64,000 nucleotides of DNA, from contig NC_135505.1 of NCBI RefSeq assembly GCF_052857255.1, forward strand, positions 132,395,967 through 132,459,966. The letters are read 5' to 3'. The notes under the pieces are model-generated. The model saw only the letters and a program-made list of their open reading frames with translations. It did no database searches and was not told the DNA's origin. Numbering within the stretch: position 1 is the stretch's first letter; each line of letters starts with the position of its first letter. Source of the DNA: Amblyomma americanum. Its lineage: Eukaryota > Arthropoda > Arachnida > Ixodida > Ixodidae. The position numbers and the translations under genes were made by a program. Shown piece after piece: positions 9,126 to 20,255 of this stretch.

Positions 9126-9733
9126 GATCGTTTCTGATCAGTATTACTACCGTTGAACAGTCTTGTATACTTCATCTTTTTATTTTCTGTGCCCAAGGGA
9201 AGTCTTGTTTTATGTCATATTTTGTTGGTTCGCTGTGATGACGTTTCGTGCAATGTGCGAGCCCCATTCTCTTTGTTTTGATCTGTAATACACTGAATTT
9301 TTGTTTGATTTGTAAAATGTTCAAATGTTTTACCGCTGCACTGTACTGCAAACTGTACAAGTAAGCTGAGGACTCTTCAGGCGCTACAGGCTTTTTGCCT
9401 CAGCTTCCTCTTTGTTAGAGAGATATAAAGTCTTTGAAGCCTCTGAAGGTGTACTTAGCGGGGCTCTCTGTGTTGTTAAATTCTAGATTGATAATTCTAG
9501 CCTTCCTTTTGGCCACTTCTTGACCCCGTCGGGAGTTATGAGTTTATGAATTAAACAACGGGATATATAAAATTATCCCGTAATTCAGTTATATGTATTT
9601 CAAGGGGCAGACTGGTTACTGTGGAGCCCAAAACTCCGTCTACCACTTCCTCGTGGCAATGGTAAGAGACGCCAAACTCGTGTCATCAAGAACTCGCATT
9701 CTGTGCGACTTCGAAGACAGCGATGCATAAAAA
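9126..9733. other. Intergenic ML1-ML2, nothing recognised
   Basis: About 600 bases of AT-rich intergenic DNA with no convincing frame or repeat. Confidence 0.45.
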
Positions 9734-9975
9734 AAATTAAAATTGGTTTTTGAGGGAAGGAAATGGCGCCGTAACTGTCTCACGTATCTCTGGGAACACC
9801 TGAGCCGCGCTGTAAGGGAAGAGATTAAGGTTGGAGTGAAAGAAGAGAGAAAGATGTGGCGTAGTGGAGGGCTCTGGTATAATTTCGACAACTTGGAGAT
9901 CTCTAACGAGTACTGACATCGCACCGCGCACGGGGGCCTTTTGCGTTTCGTCTGCATTGAAAAGCGGCCGATGCC
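9734..9975 (-). mobile_element. SINE (tRNA-derived, pyrimidine-tailed type), minus
   Basis: Plus-strand GGAAGGAAATGGCGCCGTAA, then GGGCTCTGG, then CTGACATCGCACCG are the inverted tail and core of the tick SINE seen complete at 23018-23300. The tRNA-like head is missing beyond about 9975. Confidence 0.75.
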
Positions 9976-10725
9976 GCTTTTGAATGAATTCTAAGCCCCC
10001 TCAAAAGTGCTTCATATTGGGTCCATTTTTTTTAACCTGCCGTTTTTATTTCTTATTTTTTATTTGTCTTCCTCTTAAATACGGAAGTATACATCCACGA
10101 TGCTGCGTGCGACTCAACGCGATAAGCCCGCCTCTTGCTAAAGGGTTTTACTTGCCATGGGGAACACATGGCAAGTTTTCTACCTGCAGGTAGAGAACTA
10201 CGGAGTTTGCGAGAACTACAGAGCCTTAACGTTATGTATTATTATGCAAATATAGCCAGTTCAACCTAAACGTCGAAGATGTTTAATATATGTAGATAAA
10301 CATCCAAGAGCACACACCACCGTGTGTTGAATAATCCATATCGCACGAGTCGGTGCTGATTTCCCGGTTTTCATAAAGTATTTACGAGCTTACCTGTGTT
10401 AATGACTGTACGGGATTAGTCGAGTAGCTTTCTTAGTTCGCCACAAACGGGTTTTTTTTGGAGGGGCTAATACCAAGGTTATAGTGGCACGCGCCACCAC
10501 TCCATTTCGAAAATAACGCTCTTAACATTCATTCATACATATTCATATTTCATATTCTAAATGAATCCTAAATACCCTAAACCATTAATATACTTAATTA
10601 GCAAACAATATTTGTCAATTAGAAAGCGCACTGGAGTCGTCTAGTAACATGCGCACGGAAACGTGAAAAGTGTCAGAAGGAAATGCCACAGTCCGTTTAT
10701 ATCTGTGACCACTTGTACCTAGCTG
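9976..10725. other. Intergenic, nothing recognised
   Basis: AT-rich 750 bases between a SINE and a microsatellite block. No supported feature. Confidence 0.4.
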
Positions 10726-11038
10726 CACACACGCACACACGCACGCACACACGCACACGCACACGCACGCACACACGCACACACACACACGCACGCACGC
10801 ACACACACACGCACACACACGCACACACACGCACACACGCATACATACATACATACATACATACATACATACATACATACATACATACATACATACATAC
10901 ATACATACATACATACATACATACATACATACATACATACATACATACATACATACATACATACATACATACATACATACATACATACATACATACATAC
11001 ATACATACATGCATGCATGCATGCATGCATGCATGCAT
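10726..11038. repeat. Compound microsatellite: CA/CG, ATAC, GCAT
   Basis: About 115 bases of alternating CA with CG interruptions, then about 42 perfect copies of ATAC (10841-11010), then seven copies of GCAT (11011-11038). Low-complexity frames through it (HTHT, CMYV) are artefacts. Confidence 0.97.
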
Positions 11039-11305
11039 AAATTATCACGTTGTGGCAATGCAGTGCTCGTTTGGAAGTGTGTCACGAAGTTTAGAAAGCA
11101 TGACCTGAGAGAAGCCGGAAATCCGAACTGACCTGACCCAAAGAACACCTAAATTCTGCGGCGCGGTGCGAGCACAAGTGCTAAAAAGCTGCGCTAGATT
11201 TGAAGCCTTAGTAGCCTCTTTTCAAAACGTGCCATGGAGCTGCATAGTCACGAAGCGGCCGTTAATAAAGGTACACCGGGTATCAGGCAGTTCAGCGAAC
11301 AACAG

Positions 11306-11402
11306 ATGAAGCCTGCACACATTGTGACCCTGTTAGCCCTGGTAACACTGGGCTCCACACGCAGGCAGGCACTACAACTTCTCCCTTGTTCCGCAAGAGC
11401 TG
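11306..11402 (+). CDS. ML2 exon 1 (signal peptide)
   Basis: ATG at 11306 opens 32 codons plus one base ending at a gtgagt donor (11403). The hydrophobic core is IVTLLALVTLG, and P-C-S-A-R-A replaces the L-x-S-C-S of the paralogues. A TTAATAAA stretch about 40 bp upstream could be a TATA-like box, though it is nearer than in ML3-ML5. Confidence 0.68.
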
Positions 11403-14400
11403 GTGAGTGATAATGAATTGCTTTCTTGTGAGCGAGCGGAAGTACTTGGCAAATAGATGGTCAAAAAATTTAGCTCTTATAGCAGCGAACGAAATCCACA
11501 ATCTGTGAAGTGGTAAATAGCGCATTGACTATTTCCAGTTAATTTAATTCCCTTAGGCGGAATTACGCAGTTTTGTTACCAAGGCTTGCAGTTACCTTGT
11601 GCAGTCGGATACTAATTCCATCCGTAAAGCTTTCTTGGGTAAGGAGTAGTGACGAGAGGTGGGCTCATTCTTCGGGCTTTCGAAGCTTTGGGAGCGCTGT
11701 TATTGCGGCAGTAAGGGTAGTGTGCATGCAATTCTATGCATTCACATACACGACGAACCTGATGAAGTTGAAGGCAGGTGGCAGTTGGTACCATTATTAC
11801 GTGGAAACAACTGAAAGAGTCTCAGTGGACGATGTAATAGTCAAGAGTATAAAAGCGCGGAAGGTCACCTAAAAACTGATTAAAAATTCCGCCTTCGAGC
11901 ACACAACAAATTATCTCCGAATATGAGATAATTCGAGGAAGGGGTTGTATTACACAAAAAGGCTAAAAGCTAAAGCGGCGTCGCCGGAGAGCATGTACGT
12001 ACCTTCAAAGTCACGAGGCGAAAGACGGTGGGAATAATCGACAATATCGGCCTTAGTTTCCGGGCGTGAACGTCCCTTGCGTCAGTTGTCGAAATTTTAA
12101 GCAACTTTGAGCATAAACTAAACCAGGCTCTGTTCTTACTTTTTTTCAGTGAACACACCGCAGTTTACTATTGGGAAATTCAAGCATGAAAGTAAGAGAC
12201 AGGTACATTTAGTACAGCATGAATTTTCTCTAAAACTTGAACTAGTGTTGGCAGCTTTGACGATCAACAAAAAGCATTACAAAGTTCTGCGGCAATATTT
12301 ACAAAAGAGAAAAAAAAAGCACGCAAGTATACACCCTGCAGTTACACTCACGCTAATAAACTTCACAAGCTGCATATATGTTTAGCAACAAAAAAAATAA
12401 CCTTATGGAAACAAGAAACTTCCGTTTAACTGAGGTGTAAAACAGCGTTTCTGAACGCCAGTTATCAACCACAGAGTGCAAAAATTTTCCGGCTCCTTCC
12501 TGCATCCTGTAGAGGAACACTGGCGGCAGCCGACGGGCTGCTGGCTCTGCTGCTTAGCGTAACGTTAGTGAGCTGTCTCTTATGATGAACATACTGCCAC
12601 TGCTATTAACACTTCTACTACTACTACTAGTAATACTAAGGCCGAAATTCAGGTACATGTTGTAAACATAGATGACCATTGGAACATGGCCGCCGCGGTG
12701 GCTGAATGGTTACGGCGCTCGGCTGCCAGCCCGAAAGACGCGGGTTCGATCCCGGCCGCGGCGGTCGAATTTCGATGGAAGCGAAATTCGATCTAGAGTC
12801 CCGTGTACTGTGCGATGTCAGTACACGTTAAAGAACCGCATGTGGTCGAAATTTCTGGAGCCCTTCACTACGGCGTCTCTCATAGCCTGAGTTGCTTTGG
12901 ACGTTAAACCCCCATAAACCAAACCAAACCAAGCCATTTCAGGATGAAGTCAGGGTTCGTCCTACCTTGTAGGCATTCTTTGTCTTGTGTCTCAAAAATT
13001 CTGTGAAAATTGCAATTAATGTACTATAATTGGGTTTTCCTTAATAGTGACTATTTCATTTGCTAGCACATTTAACGTCCATTTAAGATACACTTGAATG
13101 CCAGCAGGCATTCGGGCAAGAGAAGTAGTTATGCAATATACGGTTATAGAATGTGTTCTGCCCAATGCTCAGAGCTGCGTGTGATTGGGTGAGTGAATTG
13201 TGTCATGCCGCCCTCCCCTTCATCCTGCGGTGCTTAGCTTCTTTCGCACTCAACGCGTCGCCAGTTCACTTACTTCAACAGAGCCAGTGCTCTCATTCAC
13301 AGAGTCTTTGTAGTGGCTTTAAATCATTTTTCCCCACCCTGCCCCTCCTCCAGGAAAGAGCGTTGTGGAAATCACGAGTGCTGAAGTGGTCGCATCTCCC
13401 GACCGCTCTGCCGTTTCTCTTGTCTTGGAAGTTCGGGTCTCTGCCGTGTTGACGTCAAGTGCAGAGCTGCGGGTCACTGTAGAGAACGGAATAAACCCGT
13501 CGTGTGCAAGTTCAACAGGCCCATGGTATGTCGCCTTCAACACCTTAATTCCTTCCACTTAATTACTTCCAAACGGTAATTACTGAAAAACTGAAATGTG
13601 ACTTTCATTGTAGGCCAAGAAATCGCAGGAAAGATCCTGTAATGCGTCACCTGGAACCTGTAATATCAGCAACAATAGACTGTGAAGGACCATTAGCAAC
13701 GTCCGCTGTAAAATGTTGCAAACAATACCAGAGGGCTTTCAGAAATGAATAGCGCCGGTTAGACTTTCTTTTTTGGCAGCGTTTAGTTCGTGTTTTCGGT
13801 ATGCAGTGTGCATGCATGTCTTTGTCTGTGTTATGATATTTCTGCCTGTTGTATGAAAAGCCATAACACCCCTCTTCAATCGGTAAAAGCTTCATAAAAG
13901 CCTATATTTACTATTCTATCACAGAAAAGCTTTTTTTTTTTCCTCTGCGTGGATGCCTCAATGATTTGCATGAAATGTATGTATGGAAAGGCGTCAGCCA
14001 TCTGCGAGCCAGGCAATGCGAAGCGCGAGCTCAATTTGTCTTGTGGACTGGAGGCGCCATCTGTCTCGAAAGAACGAAACAAGCAAACTTTCGCCATCTC
14101 AGTGTTGTCAGCCTTCCGTACTTTGTTAGGAAGGGCCTGGCGTACGCCACCGGATAATAGAGCCACTGAGAGGGATGAAAAATGATGACGGTTATCTTGA
14201 ATTGGAAGTTTAATAAACGAAGGCGTTTAGTAAATTTTTATAGGATTTATATAGAATTATATTGGATACATAATAGGCTAAATATGGTAACACAGCATGT
14301 AGTTATCCCTATTTAATTCTTACAATTTTAAAACATCTCGTAACCATATTACTCTAGTTTTGTTTTCACATTCTAAGCACCGCTTATCTTCTTTTCTCGC

Positions 14401-15101
14401 TCCTTTAAATGTGAACTTGAATATGAATGAATAAAGAAATGTTGTTATGTATAACAAGTATGTTAAACTTGTTTTTGTCTTGGTTTAGCACAGAAGAAGA
14501 TTAGCTGCTTGTACGCGGTAAAGCAGGATATTTGCTTGGTGCTTCCTCCTTCTTATGATCTAATCTATGGCCCGTAAAAGATGTATAAAATTTCATCTGT
14601 TTTAAGGATAAGCCATCAGACTAAGATTTCAATAACAGTCTGGTGCTGCCACTATTGATATTACAGCGCAAAATATAGTTAAATCGTTTATTCGTCCCTT
14701 TACAGCACGTACAAAATCTGTGATCCGATCACTGATATCGAGGAGCAACTCTTCGTATCCTTTGGAAGCCGGTGTCCCATTCCTGCAGGTTATTACATCG
14801 TGAATATCACAGTGGAAGCCACTTCTTCGCCGAGAGATTCTGTTAGTGTAAGTTATTCCTTCTTTATAAACCATACCTCACTTTTCTGCTACCATGCCAA
14901 TTCTTAGTATTTTTAAGCAAATGCTGACAAGGAGTCGTTTCAGTACACAACGGATTGCTGTCCTTCAATGTTTGTCGTGCGTACAGTTCAATAACATACA
15001 TTGGTATTGTATTTTGGTTACAGGCGGACAACATAACCATGGAACTGAAGTTTACTGATGACGGCAAGCTGGTCGGATGCACGTCGTTCTCATTCGGATA
15101 A
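11306..15101 (+). CDS. ML2: divergent ML-domain secreted protein (4 exons)
   Basis: Predicted 162-residue secreted ML-domain protein from exons 11306-11402, 13354-13525, 14706-14847 and 15024-15101. Phases are 1, 2, 0 and every intron is GT-AG. Exon 1 encodes a signal peptide (MKPAHIVTLLALVTLGS) followed by LLPCSARA. Exon 2 has AELRVTVENG and PSC. The second intron splits the TG|C codon of C90, giving C-T-Y-K-I-C; CPIP follows. Exon 4 holds MELKFTDDGK and LVGC. The six cysteines C28, C83, C90, C95, C113 and C156 match ML4, although overall sequence is the most diverged of the cluster. An NIT sequon lies in exon 3. Function (hydrophobic ligand carriage outside cells) is inferred from the family. 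Exon 1 is the least secure part, chosen because signal peptide, phase and donor all fit. Confidence 0.78.
11403..13353 (+). other. ML2 intron 1
   Basis: 1,951 bases holding one full Ruka SINE (12689-12932). No other coding signal is seen; the open stretch at 11573-11872 has no recognisable features. Confidence 0.5.
12689..12932 (+). mobile_element. Ruka-type SINE, near full length
   Basis: tRNA-like head with A box (GGTGGCTGAATGGTTA) and B box (GGTTCGATCCC), core TGTGCGATGTCAGT, GGTCGAAATTTCTGGAGCCC, tail CATAGCCTGAGTTGCTTTGG and TAAACC repeats at the end. Located in ML2 intron 1. Confidence 0.92.
13354..13525 (+). CDS. ML2 exon 2
   Basis: 172 bases after a CT-rich tract and ctccag, entering in phase 1 and leaving TG at a gtatgt donor. 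Reads KSVVEITSAEVV, then AELRVTVENG. Two codons shorter than exon 2 of ML3-ML5. Confidence 0.82.
14706..14847 (+). CDS. ML2 exon 3
   Basis: 142 bases, the same length as in every other complete copy. TG|C split Cys, then TYKICDPITDIEEQLF, then SRCPIPAGYY; gtaagt donor at 14848. Confidence 0.87.
15024..15101 (+). CDS. ML2 exon 4 (terminal)
   Basis: 78 bases after ggttacag; reads ADNITMELKFTDDGK, then LVGCTSFSFG and TAA. Shortest terminal exon of the cluster, ending soon after the conserved cysteine. Intron 3 is only 176 bp. Confidence 0.85.
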   Translation, partial: ADNITMELKFTDDGKLVGCTSFSFG

Positions 15102-15486
15102 AAATGAGCAGCCACCCAAAATACCAACTACGGAACATCTGTTCACAGAATACATGTCCATGTCGGATTATTTAAACAAATGGCTCGCAAACCGAAACGT
15201 TGCTTTAGAGAAGTAAATTTAACAAACAAAGGATACTTTGCCTCGGCAATTCCTTTCTTATGAGGTTTATGAAGTGAATGCTTAGGAACAGCAAATGAGA
15301 TTATTGGTCGGTACGACTGTAGCACATTTAATTAAAGAGTACATTCACAGATTTGTTTTACACCCATGGTACACACCGTAGATAGCTTTGAGAAGCGATA
15401 TGCGTTGCACCTCAGCGATGCGTGGTGTCGCTGGTAGGGGTTGCATATAAAGGAACGCTAGCCTACAGCGACGTGAGCCGCCATAT
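15102..15486 (+). other. ML2 3' flank
   Basis: Presumed 3' UTR and flank. The best polyadenylation candidate is ATTAAA at 15331-15336, farther from the stop than in the paralogues. Confidence 0.4.
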
Positions 15487-16048
15487 TTGACTGGGCGATT
15501 TATTAGTTGCAGTGTTCAGCCGACAACCGTTGAGCAGGCCCCAGCAACTTCTGAAATTTTGAGACAAACATGGCACCGGGTTGACGAGGAGAAGGCTGAA
15601 AAATCCCGGAGATTCGCAGCACACAGAATGAAGAAGTGGAAAACAAATTTTTTCGTACATTCAGTGCAAAGCGATGAATGTCTACCAAGGCACCTGTTTT
15701 ATCAGCCAAATATTCATCCATGTGTTGTCAGTACGCAAGAGCCAAATGGAAAGCGTCAGGTCGTAAAGAATTTTGAGATGTTTTGTCTTCCATGCGTACT
15801 TTTTGACCGAAACACTGAGGCTTCCCCTCGGCCACCTAATTCCTGCCTGCTCAGAGGAGGGCGCTCACTTCCGGCAAGGACCACCTGATTCGCATACTCT
15901 CAGACCAGTAAGTGAACGCGGGAGTTTAGGTAACTGCTTACTGGCTGAATTATGCCAAAACTACACCGACAACACGCAAGTACACAACAGTTTATGGAGG
16001 AAATATCTGACGCAACAACCTCTCACAATGAGTGGTCGTGTGGACTAA
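15487..16048 (+). pseudogene. Transposase-like fragment with a CxxC motif (uncertain)
   Basis: A 133-codon open stretch reads RRFAAHRMKKWKTNFFVH, then KRQVVKNFEMFCLPCVLF. An F-C-x2-C-x-L-F motif after a basic stretch recalls the TTF-type zinc finger of hAT-related transposases, but no catalytic part follows and the frame seems to shift near 15830. Most likely a remnant of a DNA transposon; assignment weak. Confidence 0.3.
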
Positions 16049-16327
16049 CGTGGGGTATGCCTACCGTCCACAGAGCAACTTGACGTTTTCTGCGTCCCAG
16101 CATTGGAAGCTTCGAAGATTCCAATAAATATCAGGCCATTAGGTGTTGTAGTTCCTAAGCCTAGCGACACGGAGCCGTATTTTTGAGATGTGTGCAGTTA
16201 AGCCGAGCTGAAGAGCTGAAAAGTCAAATGGAATCATCAGACACCTGTTGCTCTTCCATGATGTGCAGGATGAAGCGATTCCGTTGGTTAGTTTTTCTTT
16301 CTGTGGTCTCCGTGAGAAACGAAGTGC

Positions 16328-16422
16328 TTTTGGTTTGGTTTATGGGGGTTTAACGTCCCAAAGCGGCTCAGGCTATGAGGGACGCCATAGTGAAGGGCTC
16401 CGGAAATTTTGACCACCTGGGG
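16328..16422 (-). mobile_element. Ruka SINE 3' fragment, minus
   Basis: GGTTTATGGGGGTTTAACGT and CTCAGGCTATGAGGGACGCC then GGGCTCCGG are the inverse of the Ruka tail and end of core. Confidence 0.85.
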
Positions 16423-17520
16423 AACGAAGTGCTTTTAACTTACTTCACAGATGCATTGTGATATATGTGAAAATCCCAGCTTATGCGAATCTCTAGTCCC
16501 AGAGGACACATGCTGGCCGTTTTCGTATTCATAGTAGTCATGATCGTAGTCATGATGGTAGTAGTAGGCATGATCTAGGTCCAGAGGGCTTGTACTCCGG
16601 TGAAATGTTTTGTTCACGAGGAGAAACCTGACACAGTCGCTGCCTAACATAACACAAAAGAACACACCGGGACAGGAATAAATCGCGTGTGCTAAGGTGA
16701 GGTGTTAGACTTAGCCTTCCAGGCAAAGTAGTCTGGGGAAGCCACTGTGAGAGTATATGGCGCAGAGATTTTATAGATAATTAACGGAGAGTTTATTCGT
16801 AAAAATGCGGCTTCGCATGATCCGGCTGCATGGAAATGCAAGCTAGTAGCCAATAATATCCTCTACGCCTAATTATCAGGCAACATGCGGCAGGTCAAGA
16901 ATGACTTCTAAAGCTGTGTGCTTGCTATGTAAAGCGATTCTGGCACTGTAGGCGACATAGATTCGGAAAGAGGACCTTCCCAAAGTATTCCAAGGCTATA
17001 GCCATGAAATTCAGCTTTGTCTGAATGTTTAGGTTTGCGCACTCAGCTATAGTTGTACCACGGTGGTTCCTGTTGAGATCCATTGAAACTTCTTTTTGGC
17101 GAGATGACACAGGCATAGCTAGTAAAAATTTTTTAGCGCGAACACAAACAAACAGGAAGAAAGACGACACACACAGACACACAGACTCGCAATGCCAACT
17201 CATATTGTTGTAGTATACTTATGTTCATCAAAGTATAGAATGGATAAGACAAAGAACAATTGTTTATGCTGAGCCAAGAAAATAGGACGAATACGCAATC
17301 TCGTAGTGGCATAGCACATCAAATCTATTTTCCTAGGGCGTCGAGAAGTTCGGGAATGGTTGAGAGGGTGTTGACGTCACAACTACGTGATCTCGCGCCT
17401 GTAATTCAAACACCCCGCAATGATCACACATGAGAACAGTTACGACGTCACTACACTGCTCCTCATTCGTCTATGGGATTGTTGTAGCGGTAGCTACATT
17501 ACGGTAGCATTTCGAGCTCA
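16423..17520. other. Intergenic, nothing recognised
   Basis: About 1.1 kb. A minus-strand stretch at 16435-16665 encodes a Tyr/His/Asp-rich run, but this follows from degenerate CATGAT/TAGTAG repetition and is not called as a gene. Confidence 0.4.
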
Positions 17521-18153
17521 TTCACACTTGTCCAAAAATCCGGCGAGCGAAGCGGATTCGCTCGCCGGGAAAACTAAGACCTGTTCTCATCTGTTGACGC
17601 CCGGGCGAGGCGGAAGCGCCGCGCCGCTGCTGTTTCTCGCTTTTCCACACACTTTCCGGCCACCACGTCACCGCTCGCGGCGTACATAGATATGGTTAGA
17701 AAAGAGCATAAATCGATGCTGTCTGTGTACCATAACCAGACTCGCAACGAAACGCCCAGCCTAGTGGCGCCATCTACTTGTCAGGACGGGAACTATTACT
17801 GTCAACAAAAATGGCGCTCCTCGTAGGGCTAGTAGCGGCCGAATCGTCACTCAAAATAAAAAATGAAGCAAATTTATTAGTTATACTTTTGCTTATCGGT
17901 GAGGTGAGACGAAGCGATATACCGGTGTCCGATTTATGGCCAGTGAACGCGCTGAAAAAGGCCGCAACAACGACGAATTCATTCCGAGGCGAGGGGCCCT
18001 GCGTCGAAGGGCGCCGCCATGTTTTTCGCCGCGGCGACGAACGCGGAAAATTTAAGTCAAGCCCGATCGCCCTCGCCACGCAGCTTTCCGCCTCGCTGGG
18101 CGTCAAAAGCGGCCGAATCCGCTTCGCTCGCCGGATTTTTGGACAAGTGTGAA
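17521..18153. mobile_element. Non-autonomous DNA transposon with 40-bp perfect TIRs
   Basis: 17521-17560 (starting TTCACACTTGTCCAAAAATC) is the exact inverse of 18114-18153. Arms continue imperfectly inward (TGACGCCC, then GCGAGGCGGAA on both sides). Just outside the right arm lies GGGCCC, so a full end may read GGGCCCGTTCACACTTG. An internal open stretch of 124 codons (17778-18152) runs into the TIR; it begins near MALLVGLVAAESSLK and might be a shortened transposase N-terminus. Superfamily not established. Confidence 0.82.
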
Positions 18154-18409
18154 CGGGCCCTTAGCGTGGCGGCGCCGATGGATGGATGGAAGGTAGGAGC
18201 ATCCCCTTTGAAACGGGGCAGTGGTTGTTGCCACTATGCCCAGTTTTCTCCTTTATTTTTGTTTACTCTGGTGTAAGTTGTTAAAACAATTCGCCATTTC
18301 CTTAAAAAAAAAACGTCTTCCTACACTTTAAAACTTATGTCACCTGTCTGCTTTTGTACCACCAATCCTCCAATCGCTTTTTGCTAATTTCCACCGCAGA
18401 TTTATTTAC
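18154..18409. other. Spacer, nothing recognised
   Basis: About 250 bases between the TIR element and the LINE remnant; contains an A-run near 18305. Confidence 0.4.
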
Positions 18410-19815
18410 ATGACTTTGTTATCTCTAAACCCTAAACCCTCAGGAAGAGTGACTGTGCCTGCATCGACATCGGGATGGATACCATCGCATTTTAGGATGA
18501 GGTGTTCTATTGTTTCTACAGATTTACCACACAAAGCACATGTGTCATCTTCTTCGTTAAATTTTTTTCTGTAGCTGCGCGTTCTAAGACACCCTGACCT
18601 AGCTTCAAAGAGGAGGGCACTGCCTCTTGAGTTATCATAAAACGTTTCCTTCCTGATCTGCCTTTTCCAGCATCGATATAGTTCTACACTATGCTTCTTT
18701 TCCATTGAATCTATCAAATTTTTACCTTCGACGTTTTTAACCTGTCGTTTAATGCTCTTTCTTTCTCCTTCCTCATCTCTGGAAAACTTACTGGCCAGCT
18801 TTCTAGTTCGTTTCCGCCACTGTGTGTCAACGCTCTTTCTGTACAGGTATTTAAATACCTTAGCTGGCCACCGGTTATCATCCAATTTCCTCAGGCGTTC
18901 TTCGTATAGTACTTTACTCTGAGCTTCTCGTGCTTCGAACGTTGCCCAGCCCATATCCCCCTGTACTGCCTCGTTTGTGGTTTTCCCGTGGGCACCTAGT
19001 GCTAATCTTCCGACAGCTCTCTGATTTACTTCTAATCGCGACTGAACTTCAGCCCTTAAGCATAGAACTGAATTCCCGGAAGTAAGCCCCGTTACCATTA
19101 TTCCTTTCCAAATACTTCTGAGGACCTCATACGTGTTGTACCCCAACAATGTCCTATGTTTCACTATCCCGGCATCTCTTCGCCCTTTTGCTATGAGAGA
19201 CTGTTCGTGCTTTTCCGTGTACATATGCCCGTTGTTTGCCCATACCCCGAGATATTTGTATTCGGCCACTCGGGGTATTTCATGGCCTTGTATTGTAAGC
19301 TCCTGATCAGTTGTGCCGTTGAAAACCATCACACCTGACTTAGTTGCGCTAAAACTGAAACCTAAACTGTCTCCTTCGTCTCCAGCAATTCACCAAAGTT
19401 TGCAAATCTTCCTGGCTATCTGCTAACAGTAGAATATCGTCCGCATACATTAAACTCAATAGTCGTTGCTCAACAAACTTTCCGCCTAATGTCTATGACA
19501 GATTATAACCTAGATTGCTTCCTTGTAGCCTTCTTTCCATACTTATCATATAAAGCATGAACAGCAGCGGTAATAGAGGACAACCTTGCCTTAATCCTTT
19601 GTGTATCTGGACAGTTGTTGTACTCTTAATTCCTTCCCTTGTTATTTCAACTTCATTTTCTCGATATATTTCCTGCAGAAAATTAATTACCTCATGACTG
19701 ACACCTTCACCTTTTATATGTTCCACAGGAGTTACCTGTTCACGTTGTCGTATGCACCGCTTATGTCCAAGAAGGCTAAATACAGAGGTCTGTTTTCCGC
19801 CTTAGCTATTTCTAT
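18410..19815 (-). mobile_element. 5'-truncated, frame-broken non-LTR retrotransposon
   Basis: Minus strand carries a reverse transcriptase remnant: LAFLDISGAYDNVNR (about 19787-19743), GLRQGCPLLPLLFMLY (about 19600), then Y-A-D-D at 19447-19436. A frame change follows near 19380, then a 308-codon C-terminal stretch (19332-18406) with EYKYLGVW and a C-x2-C-x8-H-x4-C motif. At least two frame breaks mean it cannot encode an active enzyme. Clade uncertain; the sequence resembles animal LINE ORF2. Confidence 0.85.
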
Positions 19816-20087
19816 GCACTGGGTATTTCTATGCACGTGGCTGTGGCGGCGCCGCCACCCTGTGGCTGCGCCACCATGCTGTCCCGTGGTTGGTCACGTG
19901 GTGCGGAGCAGCTGCCGGCGGCGCGGCGCCGTGGCTGATCATGTGGTTGGTCACGTGACCAGACTTCACTCGGCCAGCTGTAGCTATCGCGTCACTCCAG
20001 GTTTAATCAAAGCTAAACCACCGCCAATTTTTTTATTACCTTACATCAGTTCCTTCTCAGATAAAAAGAAATGCCTTTGAGGAGAGT

Positions 20088-20255
20088 AAAGCAGCAATGA
20101 CTGTCTCAGTCATCAAACTGCTCTCAAATGCGCCGTGAGGGAAGGAACGAAAACGGAAGTGAAAGAAAGAACAGAGAAATTGTTGCCGTAGTACATAGTC
20201 CGGATTTAATTTGGCCACCGAGGATTATTTAACGTGTTCTTAGGTCGCGCAGCTC
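20088..20255 (-). mobile_element. Degraded SINE, minus
   Basis: ACTGTCTCAG, GCGCCGTGAGGGAAGGAA, GAAAGAAAGA and GCCGTAGTAC follow the order of the inverted pyrimidine-tail SINE but are heavily diverged. Confidence 0.5.

Noticed and set aside
10697..11108. Long frames encoding HTHT or CMYV repeats
   Set aside because: Products of the CA and ATAC microsatellite, open in all frames because the repeat contains no stop.
11573..11872. 99-codon frame in ML2 intron 1
   Set aside because: No domain, no splice-site logic, and it lies between two well-fitting ML2 exons.
13143..13190. ATG followed by a gtgagt-like donor, considered as ML2 exon 1
   Set aside because: The peptide (MCSAQCSEL) is not a signal peptide. 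11306-11402 fits signal peptide, cysteine, phase and donor.
16435..16665. Tyr/His/Asp-rich minus-strand peptide, considered as a short secreted metal-binding peptide
   Set aside because: The composition derives from degenerate CATGAT/TAGTAG repetition. No signal peptide or promoter fits.
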